A stretch of DNA of 64,000 nt from Corydoras sp. C115 (GCA_019802505.1 JAFMOC010000209.1:235001-299000), one strand, 5' to 3'. Counted from the first letter of the stretch, positions 11,155-23,309 are shown. The notes: a model not told the origin generated them from the sequence alone. A program made the numbers and translations.

Positions 11155-11424
11155 ATCCATCCATTATCTTCCACTTTATCCTCTATTAGGGTCATGGTGG
11201 GGTTCCCCATGCCCATCCAGGGGAGAACGTTTTGGGCGCTGGGCAGATACACCCAGGACAGGGCGCCAATCTATCACTGGACACACACTCACTCACACAG
11301 ACACACTCTATATGGGGCAATTTGGAGAATTTGGGAGGAAACCGGAGAACCCGGAGGAAACCCACGCGAACATGGGGAGAACATGCAAACTCCACTCAGA
11401 TTGGGATTCGAACTGGGAATCATG
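11155..11424 (-). mobile_element. SINE-A, head lost
   Basis: The tail and most of the body are kept. About 40 bp around ATTGACTTGATCCATG is deleted, and the copy stops at GGGATTCGAACTGGGAATC, so box B survives but box A does not. Confidence 0.88.
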
Positions 11425-11697
11425 TATCATAGATTTTATAATAAAAGTGTTATCCCGTCAGTCCTGTGCGACCCTTGGTTTCATGGTGAGGGGATTTTCT
11501 AGTTTGTCTTTCTGCAGACAACGCCTCGCGCACCCCCTACGATGTTTGGGGTGGGGAACCATGACGCAGAATTATACATACTATGTATTGAGACTGTGTA
11601 GTGTGGGGGGGGGGCTTGTATTTAATTATAATGTATATAGGTTTAATGCAGGTTGCTGTATTTAGTTAGAGTAGACGGAAAATATTAAATATTCATT

Positions 11698-12004
11698 ACC
11701 TCATCTCATTATCTTCCGCTTTATCCTCTATTAGGGTTCTGGGGGAGTTCCTCATGCCCATCCAGGGGAGAAGGTTTCAGGTGCTGTGTAGATACACCCA
11801 GGACAGGGCGCCAATCTATCACTGGGCACACACTCACTCACACAGACATATGCAATGTATGGGGCAATTTTGAGCACCCTGAATCCATGATTTTGGGAGG
11901 AAACCGGAGAACCCAGAGAAAACCCACACAAACAGGGGTGGTAACCATGGAAACTCCACCCAGATTGGGGTTCTAACCCGGATCCCCGGCGCCCGAGAGG
12001 CGGA
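11698..12004 (-). mobile_element. SINE-A, diverged copy
   Basis: The tail is reduced to CATCTCATTATC, box B is mutated (GGTTCTAACCC on the listed strand), and the distal head is missing. This is one of the older copies. Confidence 0.83.
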
Positions 12005-13018
12005 TGTGTATTTAAATGCTACTTATTTAACGGTAACATTTTTTAAAAACCTGGATCCAAAATGGTTTGGGAAAAAAATATTAACGTGAAAAAAAATAAA
12101 AGTGGAGCTTCGGAAGGTTAAAAAGGACTTTAATCCCTTTAGTTAAAACTTATAAAGCTGTACGCTTTTATCCAGGAGCGCGCCGGCCTTTGTGTGAGAA
12201 ACACTCGTGGATCGTTTGGCTTCCCCGCCGTCCACTTTTCAGGAGGATTATTTATGACTCCAGTGTGTTGGAAGGAAAGATCAAAGCAGAACAGAGGCTT
12301 ATATGTATCCTCAATTTCAAGGTTGGATTTTCTATTACGGTGCATATGAGCAGTGAGCACTTGAGGAGCGAACAAGACGAGCGTAATGGAGAGTTGGATG
12401 GAGAGGATGGGTGTGGACAGCTGCGGCGTTCACAGTCCAGCAGCAGCTCTTCACTCGGCGCTCTGTTATCGCCACACAGATGGTTTTTTTTTTTTGGAGT
12501 TTTTTTTTTCCCCGCTTTTCAGATGAACAATCTCTTGACAAGAGCCAGTTGTTGTGTGTGATGTGGAACGTCAGCAGTGCTTTTAGTTCAGCCTCCTGGA
12601 ATACTGTTGTTTTCTTCTTCAGCGAAATCTCAGATACTGATGGGTTTACTTCTCAGCGGTGCGTCCATCTCACAAATGATCAGCGGCGAGCTTTTCGTCA
12701 TTGTCTTTTTGAGTGCGGTCCCGATTAGATCCCATATTTCGTAGAAAAATAAAAATCTGAAATAAACGGCACTCTAAAGGATGTGCAACATAGGGATCCA
12801 GGGATCAATGGTTTGAATTGTACGCAAGCCAAACCCATTATCACCTTAAACCCAGGGACAGCAGACTGTGTGTACATACAGTCTGTATATACGAGGCGAC
12901 TGGAACTGTCGTTTAAACACCCGGGGCAAAGGGTGAAATAATGTAAAGAAATGATGCAGGTGGTTGTAGCAGTATAAAGGCAGGTGTGTGTGTGTGTGTC
13001 TATGTTCCAAGTATTAAG
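12005..13018. other. Unique intronic sequence
   Basis: Poly-T runs lie at 12483-12510 and a short GT run at 12980-12999. No domain-bearing frame or repeat family is recognised. Confidence 0.45.
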
Positions 13019-13019
13019 T

Positions 13020-13363
13020 AATTCATTCATTCATTACCTTCCGCTTTATCCAATATTAGGGTCGAGGTGGGGTTCCCCATGCCCATCCAGGGGAGAACGT
13101 TTCGGGCGCTGGGCAGATACACCCAGGACAGGGCGCCAATCTATCACTGGACACACGCTCACTCACACACACTCTATATGGGGCAATTTGGAGAACTCAA
13201 TTGACTTGATCAATGTTTTTGGACTGTGGGAGGAAACCGGAGAACCCGGCGGAAACCCACGCAGACACGGGGAGAACATGGACACTCCACCCAGATTGGG
13301 ATTCGAACCGGAATCTCTAGCGTTGAGAGGAGAACATGCCAACCACTAAGCCACTGTGCCGCC
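13020..13363 (-). mobile_element. SINE-A, full copy
   Basis: The tail is (TGAA)n and the head ends GTGCCGCCC. The right flank CTACTTGAAATTACTTACT is repeated after the next copy, at 13681, indicating that the SINE and its flank were duplicated together. Confidence 0.9.
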
Positions 13364-13426
13364 CTACTTGAAATTACTTACTCTATAATGCCTCTTTAAT
13401 ATAGAATCTCAAACAATAAAAAAATA

Positions 13427-13681
13427 TGGACAGGGGCACCCAGGACAGGGCGCCAATCTATCGCTGGACACTCACTCACACAGACACACTCTATATGGGG
13501 CAATTTGGAGAACTCAATTGACTTGTTCCATGTTTTTGGACTGTGGGAGGAAACCGGAGAACCCGGAGGAAACCTACGCGGACACGGGGAGAACATGGAA
13601 ACTCTACACAGATGGGGATTCGAACCGGGAATCCTCAGCACTGAGAGGAGAACGTGCTCACCACTAAGCCACCGTGCCGCC
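13427..13681 (-). mobile_element. SINE-A, tail-less second copy of a tandem pair
   Basis: It begins in the distal body at ACACCCAGGACAGGGCGCC and keeps the whole head. It is followed by CTACTTGAAATTACTTACT, the same flank that follows the copy at 13020-13363. Confidence 0.88.
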
Positions 13682-13713
13682 CTACTTGAAATTACTTACT
13701 TGAAATCATTACA

Positions 13714-13715
<2 letters not shown>

Positions 13716-13763
<48 letters not shown>
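13716..13763. repeat. (GT)n microsatellite
   Basis: About 24 uninterrupted GT units. Directly after it, CACTGCATGGATGGCTTAAA and a reversed SINE tail (CATTTAGCAGACGTTTTTAT, near 13805) follow, so it probably grew inside an old SINE-B-type element. Confidence 0.95.
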
Positions 13764-13765
<2 letters not shown>

Positions 13766-13944
13766 CACTGCATGGATGGCTTAAATGTGGAGATTTACAT
13801 TGAGTCATTTAGCAGACGTTTTTATCCAAAACACTATAGAATTATCAAACCTGATGGTTAATATGATGGTTATATGATCCTGCACCCCCCCCCCCCCCCC
13901 CATTATTTTTTCCTCCACAACAGGTGTTTGTTAAAAAGATGAAT

Positions 13945-14327
13945 TAATTCTTGCGTGGGGCGGCACGGTGGCTTAGTGGTTAGCATGTTCTCCTCTCAGC
14001 GCTAGGGATTCCCGGTTCGAATCCCCATCTGGGTGGAGTTTCCATGTTCTCCCCGTGTCCGCGTGGGTTTCCTCCGGGTTTTCCGCTTTCCTCCAACAGT
14101 CATAAACAGTCAAAAACATGGATCAAGTCAACTGAGTTCTCCAAATTGCCCCATATAGAGTGTGTCTGTGCGAGTGAGTGTGTGCCCAGCGATGGATCGC
14201 AGTCCTGTCCTGGGTGTATCTGCCCGGTGCCCGAGTCATTCTCCCCTGGATGGTCATGGGGAACCCCACCGCGACCCTAATAGAGGATAAAGCGGGAGAT
14301 AATGAATGAATGAATAATTCTTGTGTG
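13945..14327 (+). mobile_element. SINE-A, full copy with TSD
   Basis: The element occupies 13958-14314. The flanks TAATTCTTGCGTG (13945-13957) and TAATTCTTGTGTG (14315-14327) match 12 of 13. Box A, box B and an AATGAATGAATGA tail are intact. Confidence 0.93.
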
Positions 14328-14736
14328 TAAGAACAGGATGTAAACTCGATCGTTCCATCAGTTTAAGTTACAGAAACTCGTTTGCGTTCACTCTCATGCA
14401 GATGATGATGTTGTGTAAGCATCTGCGCCGCCGCCGCTGGATCAGCCGAACCCACCGCTCACGACTGCGTTGCTTCCTCAGTCAACTTCATTTCCACAGA
14501 GCCGGCGCCTTTGAAATGTTCCACAGCCGTGAGCACGATCAGAACTCTGCGGCTCGATCTTAATCATGCTGTGCATGTCGGTCCAACAAAGACGCGCACT
14601 AAACCAAAGGAGCTGTGCGTGACGGGGTGGGCTGGATTTCACGAAAATGAAAAGAAATGTGTGCAGGTGTTGAAGTTGTGTTTTCGGTTCTCATCTTGAA
14701 CAAGAAAAATATATATTAAAAAATCTTTCTTAAAAA
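14328..14736. other. Unique intronic sequence
   Basis: A moderately CpG-rich patch lies at 14425-14520. No exon or repeat family is recognised. Confidence 0.4.
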
Positions 14737-15090
14737 ACACCCCTATATCACCCATCCATCCATTATCTTCCGCTTTATCCTATATCTTAGGGTCGCTGGG
14801 GGGGGGCGGGGGGTGTTCCCCCTGCCCAACATTTTGGGCGCTGGGCAGATACACCCAGGGCGCCAATCTATCACTGGGCACACACTCACTAACACACACA
14901 CACTCTATATGGGTCAATTTAGAGAACTCAATTGACTTGATCCATGTTTTTGGACTGCCGGAGGAAACCCACACGGACACGGGGAGAACATGGAAACTCC
15001 ACCCAGATTGGGATTCGAACCAGGAATCCCAAGTGCTGAGAGGAGAACATGCTAAACCACTAAGCCACTGTGCTGCCCACCCCTTTATCA
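14737..15090 (-). mobile_element. SINE-A with TSD and internal deletion
   Basis: Flanks ACACCCCTATATCA (14737-14750) and CACCCCTTTATCA (15078-15090) form a near-perfect TSD. The segment between GGACTGCCGGAGG and AACCCACACGG lacks the usual ACCGGAGAACCCGG block. Confidence 0.9.
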
Positions 15091-15173
15091 TGTTAAATTA
15101 ATTAATCCTTAATTAATTCTGCTTGTGTGCTAGATAATTTTGTAGACAATCGGCAATTTATACATAAAAAAAC

Positions 15174-15518
15174 TATCCATCCATTATCTTCTACTTTATC
15201 CTCTACTAGGGTCACGTTGGGTTCCCCATGCCCATCCACGGGAGAACGTCTCGGGCGCTGGGCAGATACACCCAGGACAGGACACCAATCTATCGCTGGG
15301 CACACACTCACTCACAGACACACTCTATATGGGGCAATTTGGAGAACTCAATTGACTTGATCCATGTTTTTGGACTGTGGGAGGAAACCGGAGAACCCCG
15401 AGGACACCCACGTGGACACGGGGAGAACATGGAAACTCCACCCAGATTGGGATTCAAACCGGGAATCCCTAGTGCTGAGAGGAGAACATGCTAAACCACT
15501 AAGCCACCGTGCCGCCCC
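15174..15518 (-). mobile_element. SINE-A, full copy
   Basis: Complete from the (CCAT)n end to GTGCCGCCCC. An antisense frame of 88 codons, from MPIQGRT-like to ERRTC, is open across it. No convincing TSD is visible. Confidence 0.9.
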
Positions 15519-15547
15519 ATCCTCCTGAAATCCATCCTATCATGAAA

Positions 15548-15760
15548 TCAATGGATGGTGTTGTGGTTAGAACGTCCTCCTCTCAGCACTGGGGATCCAG
15601 ATTGGAATCCCGATCCGGGTGGAGTTTCCATGTTCTCCCTACATCTGTGTTGGTTTTCTTCCGGTTCTCCAGTTTCCTCCCACAGTCCAAAAACATGGAT
15701 TCAAGGTGAATCGGCTGCTCTAATTGCCCCTAATTGAGTGCCCAACTATGGATTAAACTG
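15548..15760 (+). mobile_element. SINE-A-like, diverged and 3'-truncated
   Basis: The head variant has CCTCCTCTCAGCACTGGGG and ATCCAGATTGGAATCCC. The body ends after TTGCCCCTAATTGAGTGCCC. It belongs to an older subfamily than its neighbours. Confidence 0.78.
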
Positions 15761-16140
15761 GTGTCTGAAATGGCCTCCCCCATACCACATAGTAGGCAGA
15801 AGCTGGTCAGAAGGTGTGAATGGGCAGTACCCGTCATGCAGCAGGTGGAAAGGCCCGGCATGAGCTCACGTGCTCACGGTTCCGTGTTTCTGAAGCCTGT
15901 CTGCCTTGTTAATTTAGTCGTCCTTCGTCAGCAGTACCTTCAAAAAGGTCATCAGCGTACAAATGAGCGCCAGTGTCAGCGCCTTCACCGCGGGCCGTGA
16001 GTGTTTATTAATAAAGGAGGACGTTTCCGCAGGGACGCGTGTAACGACCCGGCGATGAAGAACACTGTGTTTTGTTCTCCTGCTGCGTTCACAACAGAAG
16101 TCTCAACATGAAAAGGTCTGATGTCAGAACCTCTGGTTAA
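15761..16140. other. Unique intronic sequence
   Basis: No gene, RNA or repeat family is recognised here. Confidence 0.4.
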
Positions 16141-16385
16141 ATGACCTAATGATCCGAGGGTTATGTTCACAAACGTGATAAAGCGGCGAGGTTCGAGAGG
16201 GCGTGGCCTTATTCTGAATAAATCACAGGAGAGAGATGACGCAAAGCGGAGTGATTTATTCACAATAACACACAGCGTCGAGTGCTTTTATAAAATAATT
16301 CCAAACTCACGATAATAAACAAGGTTTCGTTCATAAAGGTTTGTTTAACATTCTTAATAAACCCTTTCATGATGAATTCTCGTCC
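16141..16385. repeat. Repeat-C copy
   Basis: Shared words are GAGAGGGCGTGGCCTTATTC, GTGATTTATTCACAATAACA and ACGATAATAAACAAGGTTTC. The inverted arms around 16205 and 16252 match those at 8340-8489. Confidence 0.62.
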
Positions 16386-16410
16386 ATTTTTTAAAGTGAA
16401 TATTAAACAG

Positions 16411-16640
16411 GGAGGGCGGCTTAGTGGTTTAGCATGTTCTCCTCTCAGCGCTAGGGATTCCCGGTTCGAATCCCAATCTGGGTGGAGTTTCCATGTTCTC
16501 CCCGTGTCCACGTGGGTTTCCTCCGGGTTCTCTGGTTTCCTCTCACAGTCCAAAAACTGTGATATGGATCAAGGTGAAATTCATTCTCCAAATTGCCCCA
16601 TATAGAGTGTGTGTGAGTGGGTGCCCAGTGATAGATTGAG
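16411..16640 (+). mobile_element. SINE-A, 5' part, merging into a minisatellite
   Basis: The head and body are normal up to CCCAGTGATAGATTGAGAC. From there the sequence changes directly into the CT-rich array, so the 3' third of the SINE is missing. Confidence 0.88.
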
Positions 16641-17163
16641 ACACGGACTCCTTCTCCGTGTCCCCTCGTCTGTGTTTCCTTTTCCGTGTCTACTCGTCCG
16701 CGTCTCCTGCTCTGTGTCTCCTCCTCAGTGTCTCCTCGTCCATGTCTCCTCGTCCATGTCTCCTCACCCCCAACTCCTACTCTGTGTCTCCTCCTTTGTG
16801 TCTCATTGTCCATGTCTCCTTGTCCGCGTCTCATCATCCGTGTCTCATCGTCCATATCGCATCGTCCGTGTCTCCTCCTCGTCCATGTCTCCTCACCCGC
16901 GTCTCCTCGTCCGCGTCTCCTACTCTGTGTCTCCTCCTTTGTGTCTCATTGTCCATGTCTCCTCGTCCGCGTCTCATCATCCATATCGCATCGTCCATGT
17001 CTCCTCGTCCATGTCTCCTCCACCTCCGTGTCCCCTCGTCTGTTTCCTCATCCGCGTCTTCTCGACCACGTCTCCTACTCTGTCTCTCCTCGTCCGTGTC
17101 TCATCGTCCGTATCGCATGGTCCGTGTCTCCTCGTCCATGTCTCCTCCTCCGCGTCGTGTCCC
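16641..17163. repeat. GTCTCCTCGTCCAT minisatellite
   Basis: A 15-bp theme (TGTCTCCTCGTCCA and variants with TCATCGTCC, CCTACTC) is repeated over about 520 bp. Longer blocks such as the one starting CTACTCTGTGTCTCCTCC recur at about 150-bp spacing. All three plus-strand frames stay open because the unit length is a multiple of three and lacks stops. I treat those frames as non-coding. Confidence 0.93.
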
Positions 17164-17500
17164 GGTGTTAATGCTTCTTTATTTTGACACAGACATACTT
17201 TAATGTGACCGCGGCTTTTATGCTTCCTGCATGTTTTGTTCTCTTGTCGCCTGAGTTCAGCTGAATTGGCATCAGTGTAACTGTCTCGCAGACGCCTGTC
17301 CACACTCCATTTCACCTCTCTGCTTCAATTCAGCATTTTCACACAAGCACTCCGGGAGGAAAAGATGGTCACCTGACTGACACTCCACCAATATATATAT
17401 ATAAAAAAAACTGTATATAACAATATAAATATATAACTGCTCAAACGAGGCTGATCACATCATCCGTATCAGCGTTGTGTTCGTAACGTTGTGTTTTACA
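17164..17500. other. Unique intronic sequence
   Basis: No gene is recognised. A short ATATAT run lies at 17391-17404. Confidence 0.4.
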
Positions 17501-17508
17501 TAATAGTA

Positions 17509-17510
<2 letters not shown>

Positions 17511-17562
<52 letters not shown>
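17511..17562. repeat. (GT)n microsatellite
   Basis: Twenty-six uninterrupted GT units, immediately followed by the left end of a Fold-D element. Confidence 0.95.
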
Positions 17563-17567
<5 letters not shown>

Positions 17568-17901
17568 CCAGCCATTTTATTAAGCACACCTCCTCAGTTG
17601 GACACTAATCATACAGATGGACTTTGTAGTTCTACAGTTCCATTCTGTAGTCCATCGGTTTCTCTACATACTACATTAGTCTGTTTTAGTATGTTCTCTG
17701 ATGATCAGAACACCCTCAGAGGAGCGATTAGGGTGGTGGATGATTCTCAGTACTGCAGTGACACTGACATGGTGCTGCAGGTGTGTGAGTGTGTGTTGTG
17801 CTGGTGTGAGTGGATCAGACACAGCAGTGCTGCTGGACAGAGGACAGAACATCAATCAGAACGCACAGGAGTCTGAGCTACTCGCACCATCATCCACCAT
17901 C

Positions 17902-17906
<5 letters not shown>
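17562..17906 (+). mobile_element. Fold-D non-autonomous DNA element
   Basis: It contains GATGGACTTTGTAGTTCTAC and ACTGTAGTCCATC close together in inverted order. GTGGTGGATGATTCTCAGT and AGTGGATCAGACACAGCAGT follow. Relatives are at 34008, 44815 and 46669 in this window. It lies between two simple repeats, which obscures its ends. Confidence 0.7.
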
Positions 17907-18786
<880 letters not shown>

Positions 18787-19152
18787 ACATTGCTGTATGT
18801 GGATGTTGGCTTAGTGGTTTAGCATGTTCTCCTCTTAGCGTTAGGGATTCCCGGTTCGAATCCCAATCTGGGTGGAGGTTCCATGTTCTCCCCGTGTCCA
18901 TGTGGGTTTCCTCCGGGTTCTCCGGTTTCCACCCATAGTCTAAAAAACATGGATCGAGTTCAATTGAATTCTCCAAATTGCCCCATATAGAGTGTGTGAG
19001 TGTGTGTGTGCCCAGTGATAAATTGGCGCCCTGTCCTGGGTGTATCTGCCCAGCGCCCAAAATGTTCTCCCCTTGATAGGCCCCTCCCCCCACCTGCGAC
19101 CCTAGTAGAGGATCAAGCAGAAGATAATGGATGGACAGACATTGCTGTATGT
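18787..19152 (+). mobile_element. SINE-A, full copy with perfect 14-bp TSD
   Basis: ACATTGCTGTATGT occurs at 18787-18800 and 19139-19152 without mismatch. The element between them begins GGATGTTGGCTTAGTGG, so a few 5' bases of the canonical head are replaced. Confidence 0.94.
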
Positions 19153-19159
19153 TCACTTG

Positions 19160-19460
19160 AGCTCTGGGGATCCAGGTTTGAATCCTGATCTGTGTGGAGC
19201 TTTAATGTTCTCCCTGTGTCCATGTGGCTTTTATCTGGGTTCTCTGGTTTCCTCCTACAGCACATAAATTTAAGGTGAATTGGCTTTTCTAAATTGCCCG
19301 TATATGTTGTGTAGGTGTGTTTGCATGAGAGGGTGAGTGTGCCCAGTGATGGATTGGCGCCCTCTCCTGGATGTATCTGCTCAGCACACTGCACTGGACG
19401 GGCATGGGAACCCCCCCCCCGACCCTATTACAGGATTAAGTAGCAGAAGAAGGATGGATG
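19160..19460 (+). mobile_element. SINE-A-like, diverged, 5'-truncated
   Basis: It starts at CTCTGGGGATCCAGGTTTGA and runs to an AAGGATGGATG tail. Sequence differences are many (GTGGAGCTTTAATGTTC), so it is an old subfamily. It directly follows the young copy at 18801-19138. Confidence 0.8.
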
Positions 19461-20230
19461 TACTTAACACTAACCCCATGGAGAGGAGGTTCTATACGGA
19501 GTCCATGCTTGTTGTCACATGGGCACATTCTCCAGTCCCCCCCCTCCCCCACCCCCGCTCCAGAACCACTGGTACTTTTATCATTCCTCCTGTTTCAAAT
19601 GCAGGGAGAGCTTACCAGACCTTTCAATCGATTACCGATGGGGCACTGTTTTCAGATGTTTACAAAAGTAGAATTCAGGCAGGTTTAATGAAAAAGTTTA
19701 TTTCCAAACTACTGCTCAACTTTGTGCCGCTGTCTGGAGGTCCTCACAAATTCTGTCTGGTAATCGATTAATAAGGTCTGATGAGCTACGGCTGCATCTC
19801 ACACAGGAGGAAAAGAGTGCGACTGACTGCACACTGGCCCGTGTGTGTTTTTCTTTACCCTTTAATCAAGTATCAAGTATTTTTTATTTGTCATTCCACA
19901 ATATAAAGCACAGTGCAATATATGTGGAACGAGACAGCGTTCCCAGGAACAAGGTGCTACATATTGTTATATTGTTATATGCCAACACAAAGAGCACATG
20001 TACAAACAAAATTCAAAAAAAAAAAAAAAAACAGTACGGTAAACAATAAACATTCAAGTAATGAACAATTTTTTTTTTTTTTTTTTTTTTTAATGATGTC
20101 CGTTTTGGGTTTATGGTTTGCTCTGACTCGTGTGGTTCCGTTGTGCATCTGTAATGTGCTTCTCAATTCGCCATCAGTTTTAAACATCTCTTAAAAATCC
20201 AGACCTTAACTGATCGGAAAATTGGGCTGA

Positions 20231-20269
<39 letters not shown>

Positions 20270-20890
20270 TTTCCTCAGAAGTAAATCAATTACTTCAGTT
20301 CATGCTCAGTTGGAAATCCCTGATGCCGCCGTCTTCAAAGTAACTCAAAATCCAGGTACGTTGGAAAAGAAAGCCATTATTGCCGGCTCCATTGATTTCA
20401 GCATAAAACACAACCTTGAAATGTTTGGGCAGAAAAGCGAGGACCCCTTTTGCATGAACGGTCCGGGCAATGCATTACACGCTTCCAGCTAATGCTCGTC
20501 ATTCTTTCTGGCAGCGTGCAATCAGCGTGGCGTGTGTGCTTCCGACGCAAGCTGATGAAACGCGAGTGAATCTCACAGCTTGGTTTGCAGAAATGGAACT
20601 TTCATGTTCGTACCTTTCTCGTAGTGCAAACTACACGACTTTAAAGGATCTCCGGAGCACTTTGGAACTCGCCGAACATAACGCCGAACTCTTGGATTTA
20701 GACGTTTTGTGGAATGTTGGTCTGCTTGTCGGAGTCACATGATGCAGGGTGCTTTACCTCGAGGGGGCTGGAGGTCACTAATTCAGAGTGCCGTCAGATG
20801 ATTATAATGGAACAAGGCTGCGTTCACACTCGCATGGCAGAACAAATCGAATCTGGTTTCTTAGTGACCGTGTAAACATGCCACATCTGA
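19461..20890. other. Unique sequence with poly-A/poly-T runs
   Basis: Homopolymers: A at 20015-20031, T at 20069-20091, A at 20236-20267. A stretch at 19868-19965 (ATCAAGTATTTTTTATTTGT, GGAACAAGGTGCTAC) looks like the 3' end of a fish LINE. No gene is recognised. Confidence 0.5.
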
Positions 20891-20903
20891 TCTTCTTCTT
20901 ACG

Positions 20904-22180
20904 CGTCGGGCCGTGGTTTATTCACAATAATGCACAACATTGATAACAATTTCAAACACACTATAATAATAACAAGGTCTGATTTATGAATGCATTTATT
21001 ATATTATTATACACAAAATCGTTAATATTCTGGACTTCCGCGATGTTGTCTGGTCTTGTTTTTTAAAGTGAACACTGATTGCTGCGTAACAGGATTCCGG
21101 TTTCTCTATCGATCAAAGACTGCCATCTAGTGGAAATTACAGAACACGCCCTCTCATGTCGTATTACTTTATTATGACCTTATGGAGCATCGATACCAAG
21201 GCGAAGCGGGAAAGGGTTCGCGTTATCAGAATCAGAACACTTTATTTAACCTCGTCTTTTACGTCGGGCCGTGGTTTATTCACAATAATGCACAACCTCG
21301 ATAACAATTACAAACACACTATAATAATAACAAGGTCTGATTTATAAATGCATTTATTGAAAACAAAATCGTTAATATTCTGGACTTTCGCGATGTTGTC
21401 TGGTCTCGTTTTTAAAGTGAACACTGATCGCTGCGTAACAGGATTCCGGCTTCTCTATCGATCAAAGACTGCCATCTAGTGGAAATTACAGAACACGCCC
21501 TCTCATGTCGTATTACTTTATTAGAAAAACCCTAACAGAAAAACAAGGTTTAATTCATAAATGTGTTTATTTAAAACTAAATTACTAATAAACTTGGTCG
21601 CTAAGCAACGGGATCATCGGGAAAAGGCTCACTGCTCACAGACATCACTACAAAGAACCTGGAGCATCGATACCAAGGCGAAGCGGGAAAGGGTTCGCGT
21701 TATCAGAATCAGAACACTTTATTTAACCTCGTGGGAAGATCTTCTTCTTTTACGTCGGGCCGTGGTTTATTCACAATAATGCACAACCTCGATAACAATT
21801 ACAAACACACTTTAATAATTACAAGGTTTGATTTATAAATGCATTTATTGAAAACATAATCGTTAATAATCTGGACCGCGATGTTGTCTGGTCTCGTTTT
21901 TTAAAGTGAACACTGATCGCTGCGTAACAGGATTCCGGCTTCTCTATCGATCAAAGACTGCCATCTGGTGGCCAAATTACAGAACACAATTTATAAACAA
22001 GAGCCGTAATGAGTTTAGCTGTTTATATTAATGTGTATTTAATGATTTAAATTGATGTATATCACACATTGATACGAATGTGAAGCACTCAGAGGTGTGT
22101 GTTATTGTGCAATGATGTCACGGCTGGACAAACAACTCAGCCAATCAGATTTAAGGACCGGATCGACGTGTTTTATAATA
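20904..22180 (+). repeat. Repeat-C tandem array
   Basis: Three units start at CGTCGGGCCGTGGTTTATTC (20904, 21262 and about 21753). Each carries ACAATAATGCACAAC, AACAAGGTCTGATTTAT, GATGTTGTCTGGTC, GCGTAACAGGATTCCGG and ACTGCCATCTAGTGG. A second block, GCATCGATACCAAGGCGAAG to ATCAGAATCAGAACACTTTA, recurs at 21187-21253 and 21664-21731. The third unit continues into GAAGCACTCAGAGGTGTGTG and CAGCCAATCAGATTTAAGGA, the fuller end seen again at 45770-46240. Unit spacing is 358 and about 491 bp. No coding potential is recognised. Confidence 0.85.
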
Positions 22181-22189
22181 AATAATGAT

Positions 22190-22564
22190 GAATTCAAGTT
22201 AGGGCGGCACGGTGGCTTAGTGTTTAGCATGTTCTCCTCTCAGCACTAGGGATTCCCGGTTCGAATCCCCATCTGGGTGGAGTTTCCATGTTCTCCCCGT
22301 GTCCGTGTGGGTTTCCTCCGGGTTCTCCGGTTTCCTCCCACAGTCCAAAAACATGGATCAAGTCAATTGAGTTCTCCAAATTGCCCCATATAGAGTGTGT
22401 ATGTGTGAGTGCTAGTGTGTGCCCAGCGATAGATTGGCGCCCTGTCCTGGGTGTATCTGTCCAGCGCCCAAAACGTTCTCACCTGGATGGGCATGGGGAA
22501 CCCCCCGCGACCCTAATATTGGATAATGTGGAAGATAATGGATGGATGGATGGAATTCAAGTTA
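22190..22564 (+). mobile_element. SINE-A reference copy with perfect TSD
   Basis: GAATTCAAGTTA is repeated exactly at 22190-22201 and 22553-22564. The 351-bp element between them shows all parts: box A at 22213-22223, box B GGTTCGAATCC at 22258-22268 (about 35 bp apart, as in tRNA-type pol III promoters), the CATGTTCTCCCCGTGTCC body, the CTGTCCTGGGTGTATCTG 3' domain, and a (TGGA)4 tail. Confidence 0.95.
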
Positions 22565-23142
22565 AAAATGAGCAACATGCAGATGGAACGTGTTGCAACA
22601 ATGAATGCAGATCACAAAGTCACAAAGACTAGATTATTGTTAGTCTTCACAGACTGGATTACAGTGTTCTGTATGGTATGAAGTTGTTGTTGAAGTCATA
22701 AACATCAGCATTAATTTGACTGAATGTCAGAAAGCAGCAGTTTCTTCAGCAGATCGTGAGTATCGGACGAGGTCACTGCTGTAATACCGAAGTGCTATAA
22801 TGTTCCCGGACGACAGGTTCCTAATAATTTTCGCAGGATTTTGTCGCGAGCTCATTGTGATATGAATAATAGACTGCGTGTCATGACGGAGGCATCGGCG
22901 CATTGTGGCACATCATATCCCGCTTTCATTTGAACCCAACATCGTGTTCTTCCTTTAGAGCTCTTAGGCTAATAGAACCAACACCTGTTTACTTTATCAA
23001 AGGCTCGTCTCGCGGCGCTTCTGCTCTCGCTCGTCTCGCGTGCCTGATTACCGGACAGCTCGTCATTGAATGTAATTATCATCATCTGTAGGTTTCTGGT
23101 TCTAAGCCGTTGTTCTCTCTTCCCTTTCTCCCGCTCCCTCAG
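22565..23142. other. End of intron before the first grid2 exon in view
   Basis: Unique sequence ends in a pyrimidine-rich tract (TTCCCTTTCTCCCGCTCCCT) and the acceptor AG at 23141-23142. Confidence 0.7.
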
Positions 23143-23309
23143 GTGAAGTACGGCCGCTTCGCGTTTGTGTGGGATGCAGCTGTGCTGGAGTACGTGGCCA
23201 TTAACGATGAGGACTGCGCCTTTTACACCGTCAGCAGCAGCACACCAGACAGAGGATACGGCATCGCCATGCAGCACGGCAGCCCCTACAGGGACATCTT
23301 CTCACAGAG
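23143..23309 (+). CDS. grid2: grid2 exon: ligand-binding domain S2 segment
   Basis: This internal exon (167 nt) starts in phase 0 with VKYGRFAFVWDAAVLEY and ends in phase 2 (AG of the AGG arginine codon completed at 43498). It encodes 55 residues plus two bases of the S2 lobe of an ionotropic glutamate receptor. The Asp of VWDAA (codon 23173-23175) is the family's ligand-coordinating acidic residue, which in delta receptors contacts D-serine or glycine. The Cys in NDEDCAF (23215-23217) should pair with the Cys encoded at 43568-43570. RGYGIAMQHGSPYRD is a hallmark of the family. The acceptor is CTCAG/GTG and the donor AGAG/GTAC. The protein acts at the postsynaptic membrane of neurons, classically parallel fibre-Purkinje synapses. 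The upstream exons lie outside the window, so the preceding intron is at least 23.1 kb. Confidence 0.97.

Noticed and set aside
16658..17203. Long Ser/Pro/Val-rich frames over the CT minisatellite
   Set aside because: All three frames open due to repeat unit length; not a gene.
22203..22275. tRNA genes at the many GGTTCGAATCC box B sites
   Set aside because: Heads of SINE copies with no complete cloverleaf and always joined to the same SINE body.
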